Shown here: one piece after another, positions 8,697 to 16,851 of the stretch
How positions within the stretch are numbered: position 1 is the first letter of the stretch
Layout of the letters: every line of letters starts with the position of its first letter
Source of the DNA: DATKPC01 sp035524275
Lineage (GTDB): Bacteria; Pseudomonadota; Gammaproteobacteria; Burkholderiales; Burkholderiaceae_F
Direction: 5' to 3'
Assembly: GCA_035524275.1 (NCBI GenBank)
Contig: DATKPC010000078.1
Location: 10,232 to 74,231, forward strand
Length of the DNA: 64,000 nt
Translations under genes and position numbers: made by a program
The notes under the pieces: model-generated
The model's input: only the letters and a program-made list of their open reading frames with translations
Told to the model about the DNA's origin: nothing
The model's database searches: none

Positions 8697-9977
8697 TCAA
8701 CCTCCGGACTGGGCCGCGACGAACGCCGGATCGTGCGCCAGCCACCCGCGCAGCGCGGGCGTCGTGATCAGCGTGCTGCCGATCGCCATCAGCACCAGCA
8801 TCGTGAAAACCGCGGGAGGTATCACGCCGAGGTCGTAGCCGACATTGACGACGACGAGTTCCATCAATGCGCGGGTATTCATCATGATGCCGATCGCGCC
8901 CGATTGGCGGACGTCGAGCCCGGCCCAGCGCGCCGCGATGTAGCAGGCCCCGAGCTTGCCCGCCGCCGCCATCGCGAAGAGTAGTCCGCACCAGGCCCAG
9001 AGCGTTGCGGAATCGAGCGACCGGATGTCGGTCCGAAGGCCGGTATAGGTGAAGAAGATCGGCAGGAAGAAGACCTCGACGAACCCGCCGACGCGCTCGC
9101 GCCACGCGCTCACGAGGGACTCGCGATCGTGCAGCAGGACGCCGAGCAGGAAGCCGCCGAAGATGGCGAAGATCCCCAGCAGGTGGGTCGACATGCCGGC
9201 CAGGAAGACGGCCGCCAGTACGACGCTCAGGAGGCCCGGCGACAGCGGGTCGCCGCGCGCCTGCGCCCGCGCGACGAAGCGATGCAGCAGCGGGCGCACG
9301 ACGCCGAACGACAGCGCGACGAATCCTGCCAGCAGCACGACCCGCAACGCGAACTGCGTGCCCGAGAACCGCGCTGCGGCCAGCGCGGACACGATCGCGA
9401 GCAGCAGCCAGCCGACGACGTCGTTGATCGCCGCGGCACTGATCGCGATGAAGCCCAGCACCGTGCGATGCATCCGCAACTCGATCATGATCCGGCCCAG
9501 GATCGGCAGCGCCGTAATGGAAAACGCCGTCCCGACGAAGAGGCAATAGGCCGGCCACGTCCCGCTGCGTGCCAGCGCCTCGGCCGACAGGACGCCGAAC
9601 CCGATGCCGACCAGGAACGGCGCGGCGATTCCGGCCGCCGCGATCAGGTAGACGGCGCGGCGGTTCTGCGCGGCGGCAACGTGCGAGAAGTCGAATTCGA
9701 GCCCGATCTGGAACATCAGCAGGATCAGTCCGACCTGGCTCAGGATCGTCAGCGGTTCGCCGGAAACCGAGTGGAACACGTAGCCGAAGATGCCCGGCGC
9801 CAGCAGCCCGAACAGCGACGGCCCGAGGAGTATCCCGACGACGATCTCGCCCACGGCCCGCGACTGCCGGATCCGCCGCGCGACGTTTCCCGCAAGGCGC
9901 GAGGACAGCACGATCAGCGTCAGCTGAAGCAGGATGAAAAAGACCAGCGATTCGGTATCGTGGGCACTGCGCTGCAC
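8697..9977 (-). CDS. CPA2-family cation:proton antiporter (Kef/NhaP-like membrane domain)
   Basis: A 426-residue integral membrane protein with about 12 TM helices and the Na+/H+ exchanger domain of the CPA2 family. Conserved features are the N-terminal helix with GEIVVGILLGPSLFG, FQIGLEFD in the following helix, and INDVVGWLLLAIVSA, which holds the Asp pair region used for ion exchange. It lacks the C-terminal TrkA-N/RCK domain of full KefB/KefC, so it is a short, unregulated-type member. The start is GTG (9975-9977), preceded by GGAGG at 8 bases. It is divergent from the PaiB-like gene across 143 bases. Confidence 0.9.
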   Translation of the reverse strand: MQRSAHDTESLVFFILLQLTLIVLSSRLAGNVARRIRQSRAVGEIVVGILLGPSLFGLLAPGIFGYVFHSVSGEPLTILSQVGLILLMFQIGLEFDFSHVAAAQNRRAVYLIAAAGIAAPFLVGIGFGVLSAEALARSGTWPAYCLFVGTAFSITALPILGRIMIELRMHRTVLGFIAISAAAINDVVGWLLLAIVSALAAARFSGTQFALRVVLLAGFVALSFGVVRPLLHRFVARAQARGDPLSPGLLSVVLAAVFLAGMSTHLLGIFAIFGGFLLGVLLHDRESLVSAWRERVGGFVEVFFLPIFFTYTGLRTDIRSLDSATLWAWCGLLFAMAAAGKLGACYIAARWAGLDVRQSGAIGIMMNTRALMELVVVNVGYDLGVIPPAVFTMLVLMAIGSTLITTPALRGWLAHDPAFVAAQSGG

Positions 9978-10120
9978 GGAGGCCGCCTCCTGTCGGACAA
10001 GGCCCGCGCCGCGGTGACGTCCGGGCGACGGGCAGCCGCGAAGTTACACGAGCCGCCGCCCGCTGCTGCCCAGGTCGACGAACCTGCCAAGCGGCCAACC
10101 TTCGATCGCCGAGGTCCCGA

Positions 10121-10759
10121 ATGTACCTGCCGGAGCATTTTGCGGAACACGACGTGCCGACGCTGCACGCGCTGATTCGCGCCCATCCGCTTGCGACGCT
10201 GGTGACGGCCGGCGCCGACGAACTGGTCGTCAACCACGTGCCCCTGCTGCTGGACGCCGGAAACGGCCCGTTCGGGACGTTGCGTGGGCATGTCGCGCGA
10301 GCCAATCCGGTCTGGAAGCAGTTCTCGCCGACGCTCCCGACCGTGGCCGTTTTCCAGGGCGCCGACGCCTACATCACCCCGTCCTGGTATCCGAGCAAGG
10401 CCGAGCACGGGAAGGTCGTGCCGACGTGGAATTACGCCGTCGTCCACGCGCACGGCGTTCCGCGGGTCATCGAGGACCCGGCTTGGCTGCTGGCGCTGGT
10501 CTCGGACCTGACGCGGACGCACGAAACCGCGATCGGCTCCGCATGGACGGTCGGCGACGCACCCGGCGACTACATCGAGCAGATGCTGCGTGCGATCGTC
10601 GGCATCGAGATGCCGGTCGCGACGCTGCGCGGCAAATGGAAAGCGAGCCAGAATCGCCTGCCGACCGATCGCGCGGGCGTCGCGCGCGGCCTTGCGGCGC
10701 GCAGCGACGCGGCGGCGCAGGAGATGGCCACGCTCGTCCGGCGCCCGGAGTCGCCCTGA
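10121..10759 (+). CDS. PaiB-family FMN-binding protein (putative negative transcriptional regulator)
   Basis: 212 residues matching the PaiB/FMN-binding split-barrel family along the whole length. Typical segments are the N-terminal MYLPEHF, LATLVT...LVVNHVPLLL, YITPSWYPSK and VPTWNYAVVHAHG. In Bacillus subtilis PaiB is described as a repressor of sporulation and protease genes; other members may be flavin or haem-associated enzymes, so the regulatory label is only a family name. ATG is preceded by GAGG six bases upstream. Single gene, divergent from the antiporter. Confidence 0.92.
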   Translation: MYLPEHFAEHDVPTLHALIRAHPLATLVTAGADELVVNHVPLLLDAGNGPFGTLRGHVARANPVWKQFSPTLPTVAVFQGADAYITPSWYPSKAEHGKVVPTWNYAVVHAHGVPRVIEDPAWLLALVSDLTRTHETAIGSAWTVGDAPGDYIEQMLRAIVGIEMPVATLRGKWKASQNRLPTDRAGVARGLAARSDAAAQEMATLVRRPESP

Positions 10760-10918
10760 CGTCGACAGCCCTGACGTCGGCACGCCCCGGGATGCCGCCA
10801 GCGACGTCGCAATACCGCCGTGGCGTTGGCCGTAACAACCTGTGAACGCTTCGTTCATATTCGCGCCGGAGCCCCGTGATCCAATCCTACCCATCGACAA
10901 TTCGACACGGAGACCGTC

Positions 10919-11578
10919 ATGGTTGCGAGTTTTTCCTTCCCCGCCCTGGCCCGGCGCGGGTCGCGCGTCGTCGCCGGGCTCGGTGCGACGGCGACTTCGG
11001 CCATGCTGGCCGCGGCGCTTCTTGCCGGCAGCCTGCCGGTGGCGTCCGCCCAGTCCGCGGAACCCGGGACATCGGCAGAGTCGGGAATGATGCACCGCGG
11101 CGACGGCGAAGGCTTCAAGGCGATGCAGGCACGGCACCAGGAATTCCTGAGGCACCGGCTCGACGCCGCCGCCGAGCGCCTCGAATTGAAGGCGAGCCAG
11201 ATGCCAGCGTGGCAGGCGTTCGCCGCCGCATTCACCTCGTTGCATGAGCATCCGCCGATGATGGAACCGGGAGCCGCCGAGAAGCTCGACGGCGCGGCCA
11301 TGATCCGCGCATCGTCCGACCACGCCGCGGACCATGCCCGCAAGCTCGCCGCCGTGGCGGACGCGGCAGTGAAGCTGCAGGCGACGATGTCGGGGAACCA
11401 GAAGTCGCTGTTTGCCGAAATGGTGAGGCACTACATGGCACACCACCACGGGCCGCATGCCGGCCCGCGGCCGCCGATGCACCGCGATGGGGGAGGGTCT
11501 GACGGCCCGCACTCGTCCGCCGGCATCGAAGGGCCCGACGACGACGGCCCACATCCTTCGATGATGACACCCGAATGA
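10919..11578 (+). CDS. Spy/CpxP-like (LTXXQ-type) periplasmic protein with His-rich tail
   Basis: 219 residues. A long signal peptide (about 1-43, ending near VASAQS) precedes a helical region in which an LTxxQ-like stretch is replaced by LELKASQMPAWQAFAAAF (about 81-99), as in Spy/CpxP relatives that chaperone or sense periplasmic proteins and metals. The last 50 residues are rich in His, Pro, Gly, Asp and Met (HYMAHHHGPHAGPRPPMH), a plausible metal-binding tail. The ATG has CGGAG six bases upstream. Probably a single-gene unit; function is inferred from composition and weak motif only. Confidence 0.72.
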   Translation: MVASFSFPALARRGSRVVAGLGATATSAMLAAALLAGSLPVASAQSAEPGTSAESGMMHRGDGEGFKAMQARHQEFLRHRLDAAAERLELKASQMPAWQAFAAAFTSLHEHPPMMEPGAAEKLDGAAMIRASSDHAADHARKLAAVADAAVKLQATMSGNQKSLFAEMVRHYMAHHHGPHAGPRPPMHRDGGGSDGPHSSAGIEGPDDDGPHPSMMTPE

Positions 11579-11856
11579 CTCGCGGGCGTCCGCCGCAGCG
11601 CGAACGGCCTGCGGCGGGCGCCTTGGGCCGGCAGGCGCCTTGGGGCGGAAGGGTCCTACCCTCGAGCGTTCGCCTACCGGAGCACGGTAGTCCGTACGGC
11701 ACCGGGTCGGTTTAGAGGGGAAACCCTGTCCTTCCGCGTCCGGCGCGCGGATAATCGGCTCGCAGTATCCGGGTCCGGCGTGCGCTGTTCGTCCTACGAC
11801 GCGGGCGGCAGCGGATGCGGGCGACGAGAAAAAACCGCGAACGAAAGTAGCGCCCG

Positions 11857-12225
11857 ATGGCCAAGATCACGCTGCAGCAGTTGACGCAGGCGGGGGCCTG
11901 CGCCGACCAGGTGTCCGCCTTTCGGCACGTCTTCGGCGACGCCGCCGAAGTCACGATGGACAACGCATGGCGCGCGCACGGGCATTTCGACTGGAGCGCA
12001 GCGGCCGCGAAATTCCTCGACCTGGAACACCTCCTCGACTTCGAGGATCGCGTCGAGGAAGCACGGCATGCATTCGTCGTCGGTCGGCGCGCGCTGCGCG
12101 CCGCCTACCAGGCCGGCGGTTCGGCGGCTACCTTCGATGCGGCCATGCAACCGCTCTACGACGCGCGCGACAAGGTCTACGCCGTCGCCTTCACCGAGTG
12201 CTACCTCGCGCAGCACGGCCACTGA
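11857..12225 (+). CDS. Small hypothetical protein
   Basis: 122 residues, soluble, acidic to neutral, with Cys at 14 and near the end, and aromatic His/Trp/Phe-rich stretches (AWRAHGHFDWSAAAAKFL). It starts MAKITLQQLTQAGACADQV, a beginning I associate with small uncharacterised proteins, some in phages, but I cannot assign a family. Only a weak ribosome-binding site (GAAAG) precedes the ATG. It lies 102 bases before the sedolisin gene on the same strand; no functional link is evident. I prefer this frame because codon pattern and composition are protein-like and competing frames are shorter or Arg/Pro-rich. Confidence 0.6.
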   Translation: MAKITLQQLTQAGACADQVSAFRHVFGDAAEVTMDNAWRAHGHFDWSAAAAKFLDLEHLLDFEDRVEEARHAFVVGRRALRAAYQAGGSAATFDAAMQPLYDARDKVYAVAFTECYLAQHGH

Positions 12226-12327
12226 TTTCGTCGTCGCACCGGCCGCCGACGACGCATTCATCCGGGCCGTCGCCTGGCGCCTCGACACCGCGACGGGTCT
12301 ACCACGCTTCAATGGACAGGAGACGTC

Positions 12328-14013
12328 ATGGCAGCACGTGTTCCCCTCGCTGGAAGCTACGTTCGGACGCGCCATGCGCGTCAGGGTCCTGCTCCCGCGC
12401 AAGGCCAGATGACATTGACGCTGCTGCTGCGACGCAAAGGCCAGTTGCGCAGTTTCCTTCAGACGGCGCGGCGGGCACACCTGGATCACGCGACCTTCGC
12501 CAGCCTCTACGGGTTCAAGGACGAGGACCTCGCGGCGGTCAAGGCGTTCGCCGCGGCACATGGGCTCGCCGTCGACGACGTGAGCCGGTCGGCTCGCTCG
12601 GTACGCGTGTCCGGCACGGTCCAGAAGATCCAGGATGCCTTTGGCGTCTCGATCAGCGAGTACCGCGGCGACGACGGCCGCACGTACCGAGCGCATGACG
12701 GCGAGGCCTCGTTGCCGGGGGACATCGCGCCCATCGTCGAACACGTGCTGGGATTGTCGGAGCGCCCGGTCGCGAAGCCGCACTTCAGGCGCCTTGCCGC
12801 AGCGCCGCGTGCAGCGGGCGGCACGTTCACGCCGCTCGATCTGGCGACGCTCTATCAATTCCCGTCCAGCGATGGCGCGGGACAGTGCATCGGGATCATC
12901 GAGCTGGGCGGCGGGTACCAGGCAAGCGACCTGAACACGTTTTTTTCCGGCATCGGCCTGGCGACGCCGACCGTGGTCGCGGTCGGCGTCGACGGCGCGA
13001 AAAACGTCCCGGGCGGAGACCCTAACGGAGCCGACGGTGAAGTCGAGCTGGATATCGAGGTCGCCGGCGGCATCGCGCCGGCTGCTCGCATCGCCGTCTA
13101 CTTCGGACCGAACACGGACGCCGGCTTCCTCGACGCGATCAACGCCGCCGTCCACGACACGACCAACAATCCGGGGGTGATCTCGATCTCGTGGGGTGGC
13201 CCCGAAAGCTCGTGGGCTAGCAGCTCGCTGACGGCCTTCGACGACGCCTTCCAGAGCGCGGCCGCGCTGGGCGTCACGGTCTGCGCCGCCGCCGGGGACA
13301 ACGGCTCGGCCGACGGGACCTCGTCGGACACGGCGGACTTCCCGGCCTCCTCGCCGAATGTCCTGGCCTGCGGCGGCACCAGCCTCGTGGCCTCCGGTTC
13401 CACGATCAAGAGCGAAACCGTCTGGAACGACGGCGCGAGCGGCGGCGCAACCGGCGGCGGAATCAGCACGACCTTCCCGGTGCCCTCGTATCAGACGGGC
13501 CTCAGCGCACCGTTGACCGCCGGCGGCACGCGCACGCTGACGGGGCGCGGCGTTCCCGATATCGCCGGCAACGCGGATCCGCAGACGGGCTACGCGATCG
13601 TCGTCGATGGCCAGTCGGTCATCATCGGTGGAACGAGCGCCGTCGCGCCGCTGTGGGCCGGGTTGACGGCGCGACTGAACGCGCTCACCGGCAAGAGGCA
13701 GGGACTGCTCAATCCGGTGCTGTCCTCGAGCGTGGCGAGGGACATCACGGCGGGAAACAACGGAACGTATGCGGCGGGCAAGGGCTGGGACGCCTGTACC
13801 GGTTGGGGCTCGCCGAATGGGGCGGCGCTCCTGGCCGCGCTGAATTCGAGCCCGGCGCCTGCGCCGGCTCCTTCGCCGTCGCCTTCGCCGACGCCGCCAC
13901 CTCCACCTCCGCCGCCTTCGCCGACGCCGGCACCTCCACCACCGCCGCCGCCGCCGCCTCCGCCGCCGCCTCCGCCACCGCCTCCGCCGAAACACAAGAA
14001 GCATCGGCACTGA
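12328..14013 (+). CDS. Sedolisin-family (S53) serine-carboxyl peptidase with polyproline C-terminal tail
   Basis: 561 residues. An N-terminal pro-domain (about 28-155, with VRVSGTVQKIQDAFGVSI) is followed by the sedolisin catalytic domain from about 165. The catalytic set is visible: Glu238 and Asp242 in GEVELDIEVAGG, Asp324 in AAGDNG and Ser437 in GGTSAVAP; a calcium-site-like region follows near ITAGNNGTYAAGKGWDACTGWG. Such enzymes are acid proteases made as inactive precursors. No clear signal peptide is seen. Residues about 509-554 are almost pure Pro with some Ala/Ser, ending KHKKHRH. ATG has AGGAG seven bases upstream. Confidence 0.93.
   Translation: MAARVPLAGSYVRTRHARQGPAPAQGQMTLTLLLRRKGQLRSFLQTARRAHLDHATFASLYGFKDEDLAAVKAFAAAHGLAVDDVSRSARSVRVSGTVQKIQDAFGVSISEYRGDDGRTYRAHDGEASLPGDIAPIVEHVLGLSERPVAKPHFRRLAAAPRAAGGTFTPLDLATLYQFPSSDGAGQCIGIIELGGGYQASDLNTFFSGIGLATPTVVAVGVDGAKNVPGGDPNGADGEVELDIEVAGGIAPAARIAVYFGPNTDAGFLDAINAAVHDTTNNPGVISISWGGPESSWASSSLTAFDDAFQSAAALGVTVCAAAGDNGSADGTSSDTADFPASSPNVLACGGTSLVASGSTIKSETVWNDGASGGATGGGISTTFPVPSYQTGLSAPLTAGGTRTLTGRGVPDIAGNADPQTGYAIVVDGQSVIIGGTSAVAPLWAGLTARLNALTGKRQGLLNPVLSSSVARDITAGNNGTYAAGKGWDACTGWGSPNGAALLAALNSSPAPAPAPSPSPSPTPPPPPPPPSPTPAPPPPPPPPPPPPPPPPPPPKHKKHRH
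13852..13989 (+). repeat. Proline-codon repeat tract in the sedolisin gene
   Basis: About 46 consecutive codons, nearly all CCN, including a pure run of 19 Pro (residues 536-554) built from CCT/CCG/CCA codons. Such simple triplet-like repeats are prone to length change by slippage, and would alter tail length without frame change when whole codons are gained or lost. The opposite strand reads as long polyglycine/polyarginine frames, which are artefacts. Confidence 0.85.
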
Positions 14014-14340
14014 GCGCGCCGGGACGCGCGGCGCCCCGGAATCGGCTGCGGACGTTCGTTGCGGGGTAAGCGCTGCGATCTATCAGCGGGGTCGTGCAAG
14101 GTACGGCCCCCTCCCCCACCCCTCCCGCACGCGCGAGCGTGACCGTCATGCCCGGCGCCTTCGCGAGGCTAGGCAACGGGCGCATCGGCATGAGCGGACG
14201 GTCCGACCCGGGCGGCTTCATGGTCCGCCGTGCCCCGACCGGCATGCGGCAAATTGCCGCACCCGGCGAGCCGCGTCCGACCCGTGATGCATAATCATCG
14301 GGACTCTCGAACCTCCGGCGAACCTTCCTCGGCATTGGAG
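14014..14340 (+). other. Intergenic region between sedolisin and thiol-disulfide gene, with a dispersed-repeat copy
   Basis: 327 bases with no gene I can support. At 14105-14137 there is a C-rich element (GGCCCCCTCCCCCACCCC... GCGCGAG) that resembles, in reverse, the repeat at 28984-29025. The region must hold the promoter for the tlpA-like/regBA cluster, but I see no convincing -35/-10 pair. The thiol-disulfide gene could start inside this stretch (ATG at 14287). Confidence 0.5.
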
Positions 14341-14895
14341 ATGGAAACCCAAGCGGGCCGCAGCCCGATGCCCTCGACGACGCGGCGTCGGGCCCTCGGC
14401 GCCTCGCTCGCGGCGATTGCGCTGGGCTCCACGACGTGGAGCATTCCCGCCTCCGCGGCGCACCTCGCGATCGGCCAGCCGGCGCCACCGTTGACGCTGG
14501 TGACGCTCGACGGCGAACGCATCGGCACGCAGCAACTGCTCGGATCCGTCGTGATCCTCACGTTCTGGGCGACATGGTGCGAGCCCTGCCGCATCGAGCT
14601 TCCCGCGCTGTCGGCTTATGCCGCGCGCCACGCGGAAAACGGGCTGCGCGTCCTCGGCTTCAGCCTCAACGAGCCGGACGACATCCCGGCCGTGCGCCGG
14701 ATTGCGGCACAACTGAGCTTTCCGGTCGGACTGCTGGGCAGCGCCTGGGCCGGAGGTTATGGGCGCATCTGGCGCCTTCCGGCCAGTTTCACGATCGACC
14801 GCCAGGGTCGCCTCGCCGACAACAGCTGGAACGATCCGGACCCGGGTTGGACCGAGGCCCGGCTGCAGCGGGTCATCGGGCCGTTGCTCGGCTGA
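14341..14895 (+). CDS. TlpA-like periplasmic thiol-disulfide oxidoreductase
   Basis: 184 residues from the ATG at 14341; in-frame alternatives are 14287 and 14368, none with a clear ribosome-binding site. A signal sequence with twin-arginine-like start (TTRRRALGASLAAIALG, about 13-38) precedes a thioredoxin fold with active site WCEPC (Cys80, Cys83) in FWATWCEPCRIELP and the cis-Pro region LPASFTIDRQG. It would reduce or oxidise disulfides in the periplasm, for example in cytochrome c or copper-site maturation. It is followed after 7 bases by regB, so it likely shares the operon with the redox two-component pair. Confidence 0.86.
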   Translation: METQAGRSPMPSTTRRRALGASLAAIALGSTTWSIPASAAHLAIGQPAPPLTLVTLDGERIGTQQLLGSVVILTFWATWCEPCRIELPALSAYAARHAENGLRVLGFSLNEPDDIPAVRRIAAQLSFPVGLLGSAWAGGYGRIWRLPASFTIDRQGRLADNSWNDPDPGWTEARLQRVIGPLLG

Positions 14896-14902
14896 GCAGC
14901 GG

Positions 14903-16303
14903 GTGACCGTCGCGAAGCGGTCGGCCCCGCAAAGCGCGGCGGCGAGTTCGAACGACGCCTCGCCCCTTCCGGCGCCGCGTACGGAAGCGGGCGGGCCGCT
15001 GACGCTGCCACGGCTTCACGCGCTGCGCTGGATCGCGATCGCCGTCCAGGTCGTCCTCGTGGTGATGGCGGGCCGATGGTTCGGCGGCGACGTCGCGATC
15101 GCTCCGGCCCTGGCGATCTGCGCGCTTCAAGCTGCCTTGAACGCGGCGTCGCACTGGCGACTGCGCCGCTTCGGCAACCTGCCGGACCGCGAACTGTTCT
15201 TCCAGTTGGTGGTCGATGCCGCGGCATTGACGGGCGTCGCGTATTTTGCCGGCGGCTCGACCAACCCGATCGTGACGCTGTACCTGCCGTCGATCGCCAT
15301 CGGCGCGACGATCCTGCCACCACGACGGGCCGCGGCGCTGGCGATCGTCGCGATCGCGTGCTATTCGTTCGTCGCGCGTGTCCATCGGACGATCCACATT
15401 CACGATGCGCAGCAGGCCTTCGAGGCCCACCTCTTCGGCATGTGGCTGATCTTCGTCATCTCGGCCACGCTGATCGCGTGGTTCGTGGTCCGGATGAGCC
15501 AGGCCATCCGCTTGCGCGATGCCGAGCTTGCCGATGCGCGCGAGGCGGCGCTGCGCAACGATCGCGTCGTCGCGCTCGGCAACCTCGCCGCCGGGGCTGC
15601 CCACGAACTCGGGACGCCACTGGCCACGATGGCCGTCCTGGCGGGCGAACTGGCGCAACGGACCGACACGCCCGAAGAGGCCCGTGCCGACGCCGAACTG
15701 ATCGCGATGCAGGTCCGCGAATGCAAGCGCATCATCTCGCAGTTGACGACGCGCGCCGGAAGTCCGCGTGCCGCTGATCTCGCCGCGGTGCCGTTCGACG
15801 ACTGGCTCCGGTCGCTCCTGCAAAGGTGGCACCTGCAACGACCGTCGGCCATCGTGAAACTGGACGTCACCGGCTCGTCCCCGGCACCGCGGGTCATGAA
15901 CGATTCGGCGCTCGAGCAGGCGCTCCTGAGCCTGCTCAACAACGCGGCCGACGCGAGCTCGCAGCCCGTCGACGTCACGGTGAACTGGATGCCGTCGAAC
16001 GCGACGCGACAGGCCGGCTCGGCTCATGCCAGCGCCCCGAATGCCGTCATGCTGTCCATCGAGATCGCCGATCGCGGTCCGGGAATTCCGCCGTCGCTCG
16101 TGCCGCTGCTCGGCCGCGAACCCGTGACGACCCGAGGCGATGGCCGCGGATTCGGGTTGATGCTCGCACGCACGGCCGTCGAACGCCTCGGTGGCTCGCT
16201 CCATCACGACAGCCGCGCGGGCGGGGGAACGATCGCTCGCCTCGGCCTGACCGCGGTCACCGGGAATGCGACCGGCGCCGCCTCCGCGAGCGCCCTGCCG
16301 TGA
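14903..16303 (+). CDS. regB: Redox-sensing histidine kinase RegB/PrrB family
   Basis: 466 residues from GTG 14903 (the open frame runs further upstream but overlaps the preceding gene). Six TM helices occupy about 40-195. The quinone-site heptapeptide is GGSTNPI (117-123; family GGxxNPF). The H-box AAGAAHELGTPLATM has the phosphorylated His234. Cys274 in VRECKRIIS lies 40 residues after it, the same spacing as His225/Cys265, the redox switch of Rhodobacter capsulatus RegB. The N, G1 and G2 boxes (LLNNAADAS, DRGPGIPP, GRGFGLMLA) complete the ATPase. It reports redox or oxygen state to RegA. Confidence 0.92.
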   Translation: MTVAKRSAPQSAAASSNDASPLPAPRTEAGGPLTLPRLHALRWIAIAVQVVLVVMAGRWFGGDVAIAPALAICALQAALNAASHWRLRRFGNLPDRELFFQLVVDAAALTGVAYFAGGSTNPIVTLYLPSIAIGATILPPRRAAALAIVAIACYSFVARVHRTIHIHDAQQAFEAHLFGMWLIFVISATLIAWFVVRMSQAIRLRDAELADAREAALRNDRVVALGNLAAGAAHELGTPLATMAVLAGELAQRTDTPEEARADAELIAMQVRECKRIISQLTTRAGSPRAADLAAVPFDDWLRSLLQRWHLQRPSAIVKLDVTGSSPAPRVMNDSALEQALLSLLNNAADASSQPVDVTVNWMPSNATRQAGSAHASAPNAVMLSIEIADRGPGIPPSLVPLLGREPVTTRGDGRGFGLMLARTAVERLGGSLHHDSRAGGGTIARLGLTAVTGNATGAASASALP

Positions 16304-16848
16304 CCGCACGCCAGGGACGCCTGCTCCTCGTCGACGACGATGAAACCTTCGCGCGCGTCCTGTCGCGCACGTTGGGATCCCGCGGTTTCGACGTCGCGAG
16401 CGCGACGTCGATCGACGGCGCTCGCGCGCTGATCGCCGATGGCACGCGGCCACCGCGCTACGCGCTGCTCGATCTCAACCTGGCGGGGGAATCGGGCCTG
16501 CAGCTCGTCGCACCGCTGCGCCAGTCGTCGCCCGCGTGTCGCATCGTCGTCCTCACCGGTTACGCCAGCATCCCGACCGCCGTCGACGCGATCAAGCTCG
16601 GCGCGGATCACTATCTTGCGAAGCCGATCGAGATCGATGCGATCGTCAGGGCGCTGCTCGGAACCCAGGCGCCCGATCCATCGACGCCGCCGCAGGACAT
16701 GCTGTCCGTTCAGCGTCTCGAATGGGAGCACATCCAGCGCGCCCTCGCGGAGCACGGTGGCAACGTCTCCGCCGCCGCTCGCGCGCTGAAGATGCACCGC
16801 CGGACGCTGCAGAGAAAGCTGGGCAAACGTCCGTCGCACGACGGATAG
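16300..16848 (+). CDS. regA: Response regulator RegA/PrrA family
   Basis: 182 residues. Receiver domain with acidic pair Asp12-Asp13, phospho-acceptor Asp58 (LLDLNLAG) and Lys108 (LAKPI). The C-terminal Fis-type helix-turn-helix matches RegA closely: LEWEHIQRALAEHGGNVS, then ARALKMHRRTLQRKLGKR (about 140-178). GTG start overlaps the regB stop by 4 bases (GTGA), indicating coupling. RegA homologues control respiration, photosynthesis, carbon and nitrogen fixation genes in response to redox state. It ends 3 bases before the convergent dgcA gene. Confidence 0.94.
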   Translation: MTARQGRLLLVDDDETFARVLSRTLGSRGFDVASATSIDGARALIADGTRPPRYALLDLNLAGESGLQLVAPLRQSSPACRIVVLTGYASIPTAVDAIKLGADHYLAKPIEIDAIVRALLGTQAPDPSTPPQDMLSVQRLEWEHIQRALAEHGGNVSAAARALKMHRRTLQRKLGKRPSHDG

Positions 16849-16851
16849 CCG

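Noticed and set aside
13590..14099. Minus-strand frame coding polyglycine opposite the sedolisin tail
   Set aside because: It is the reverse complement of the proline repeat, not a gene.
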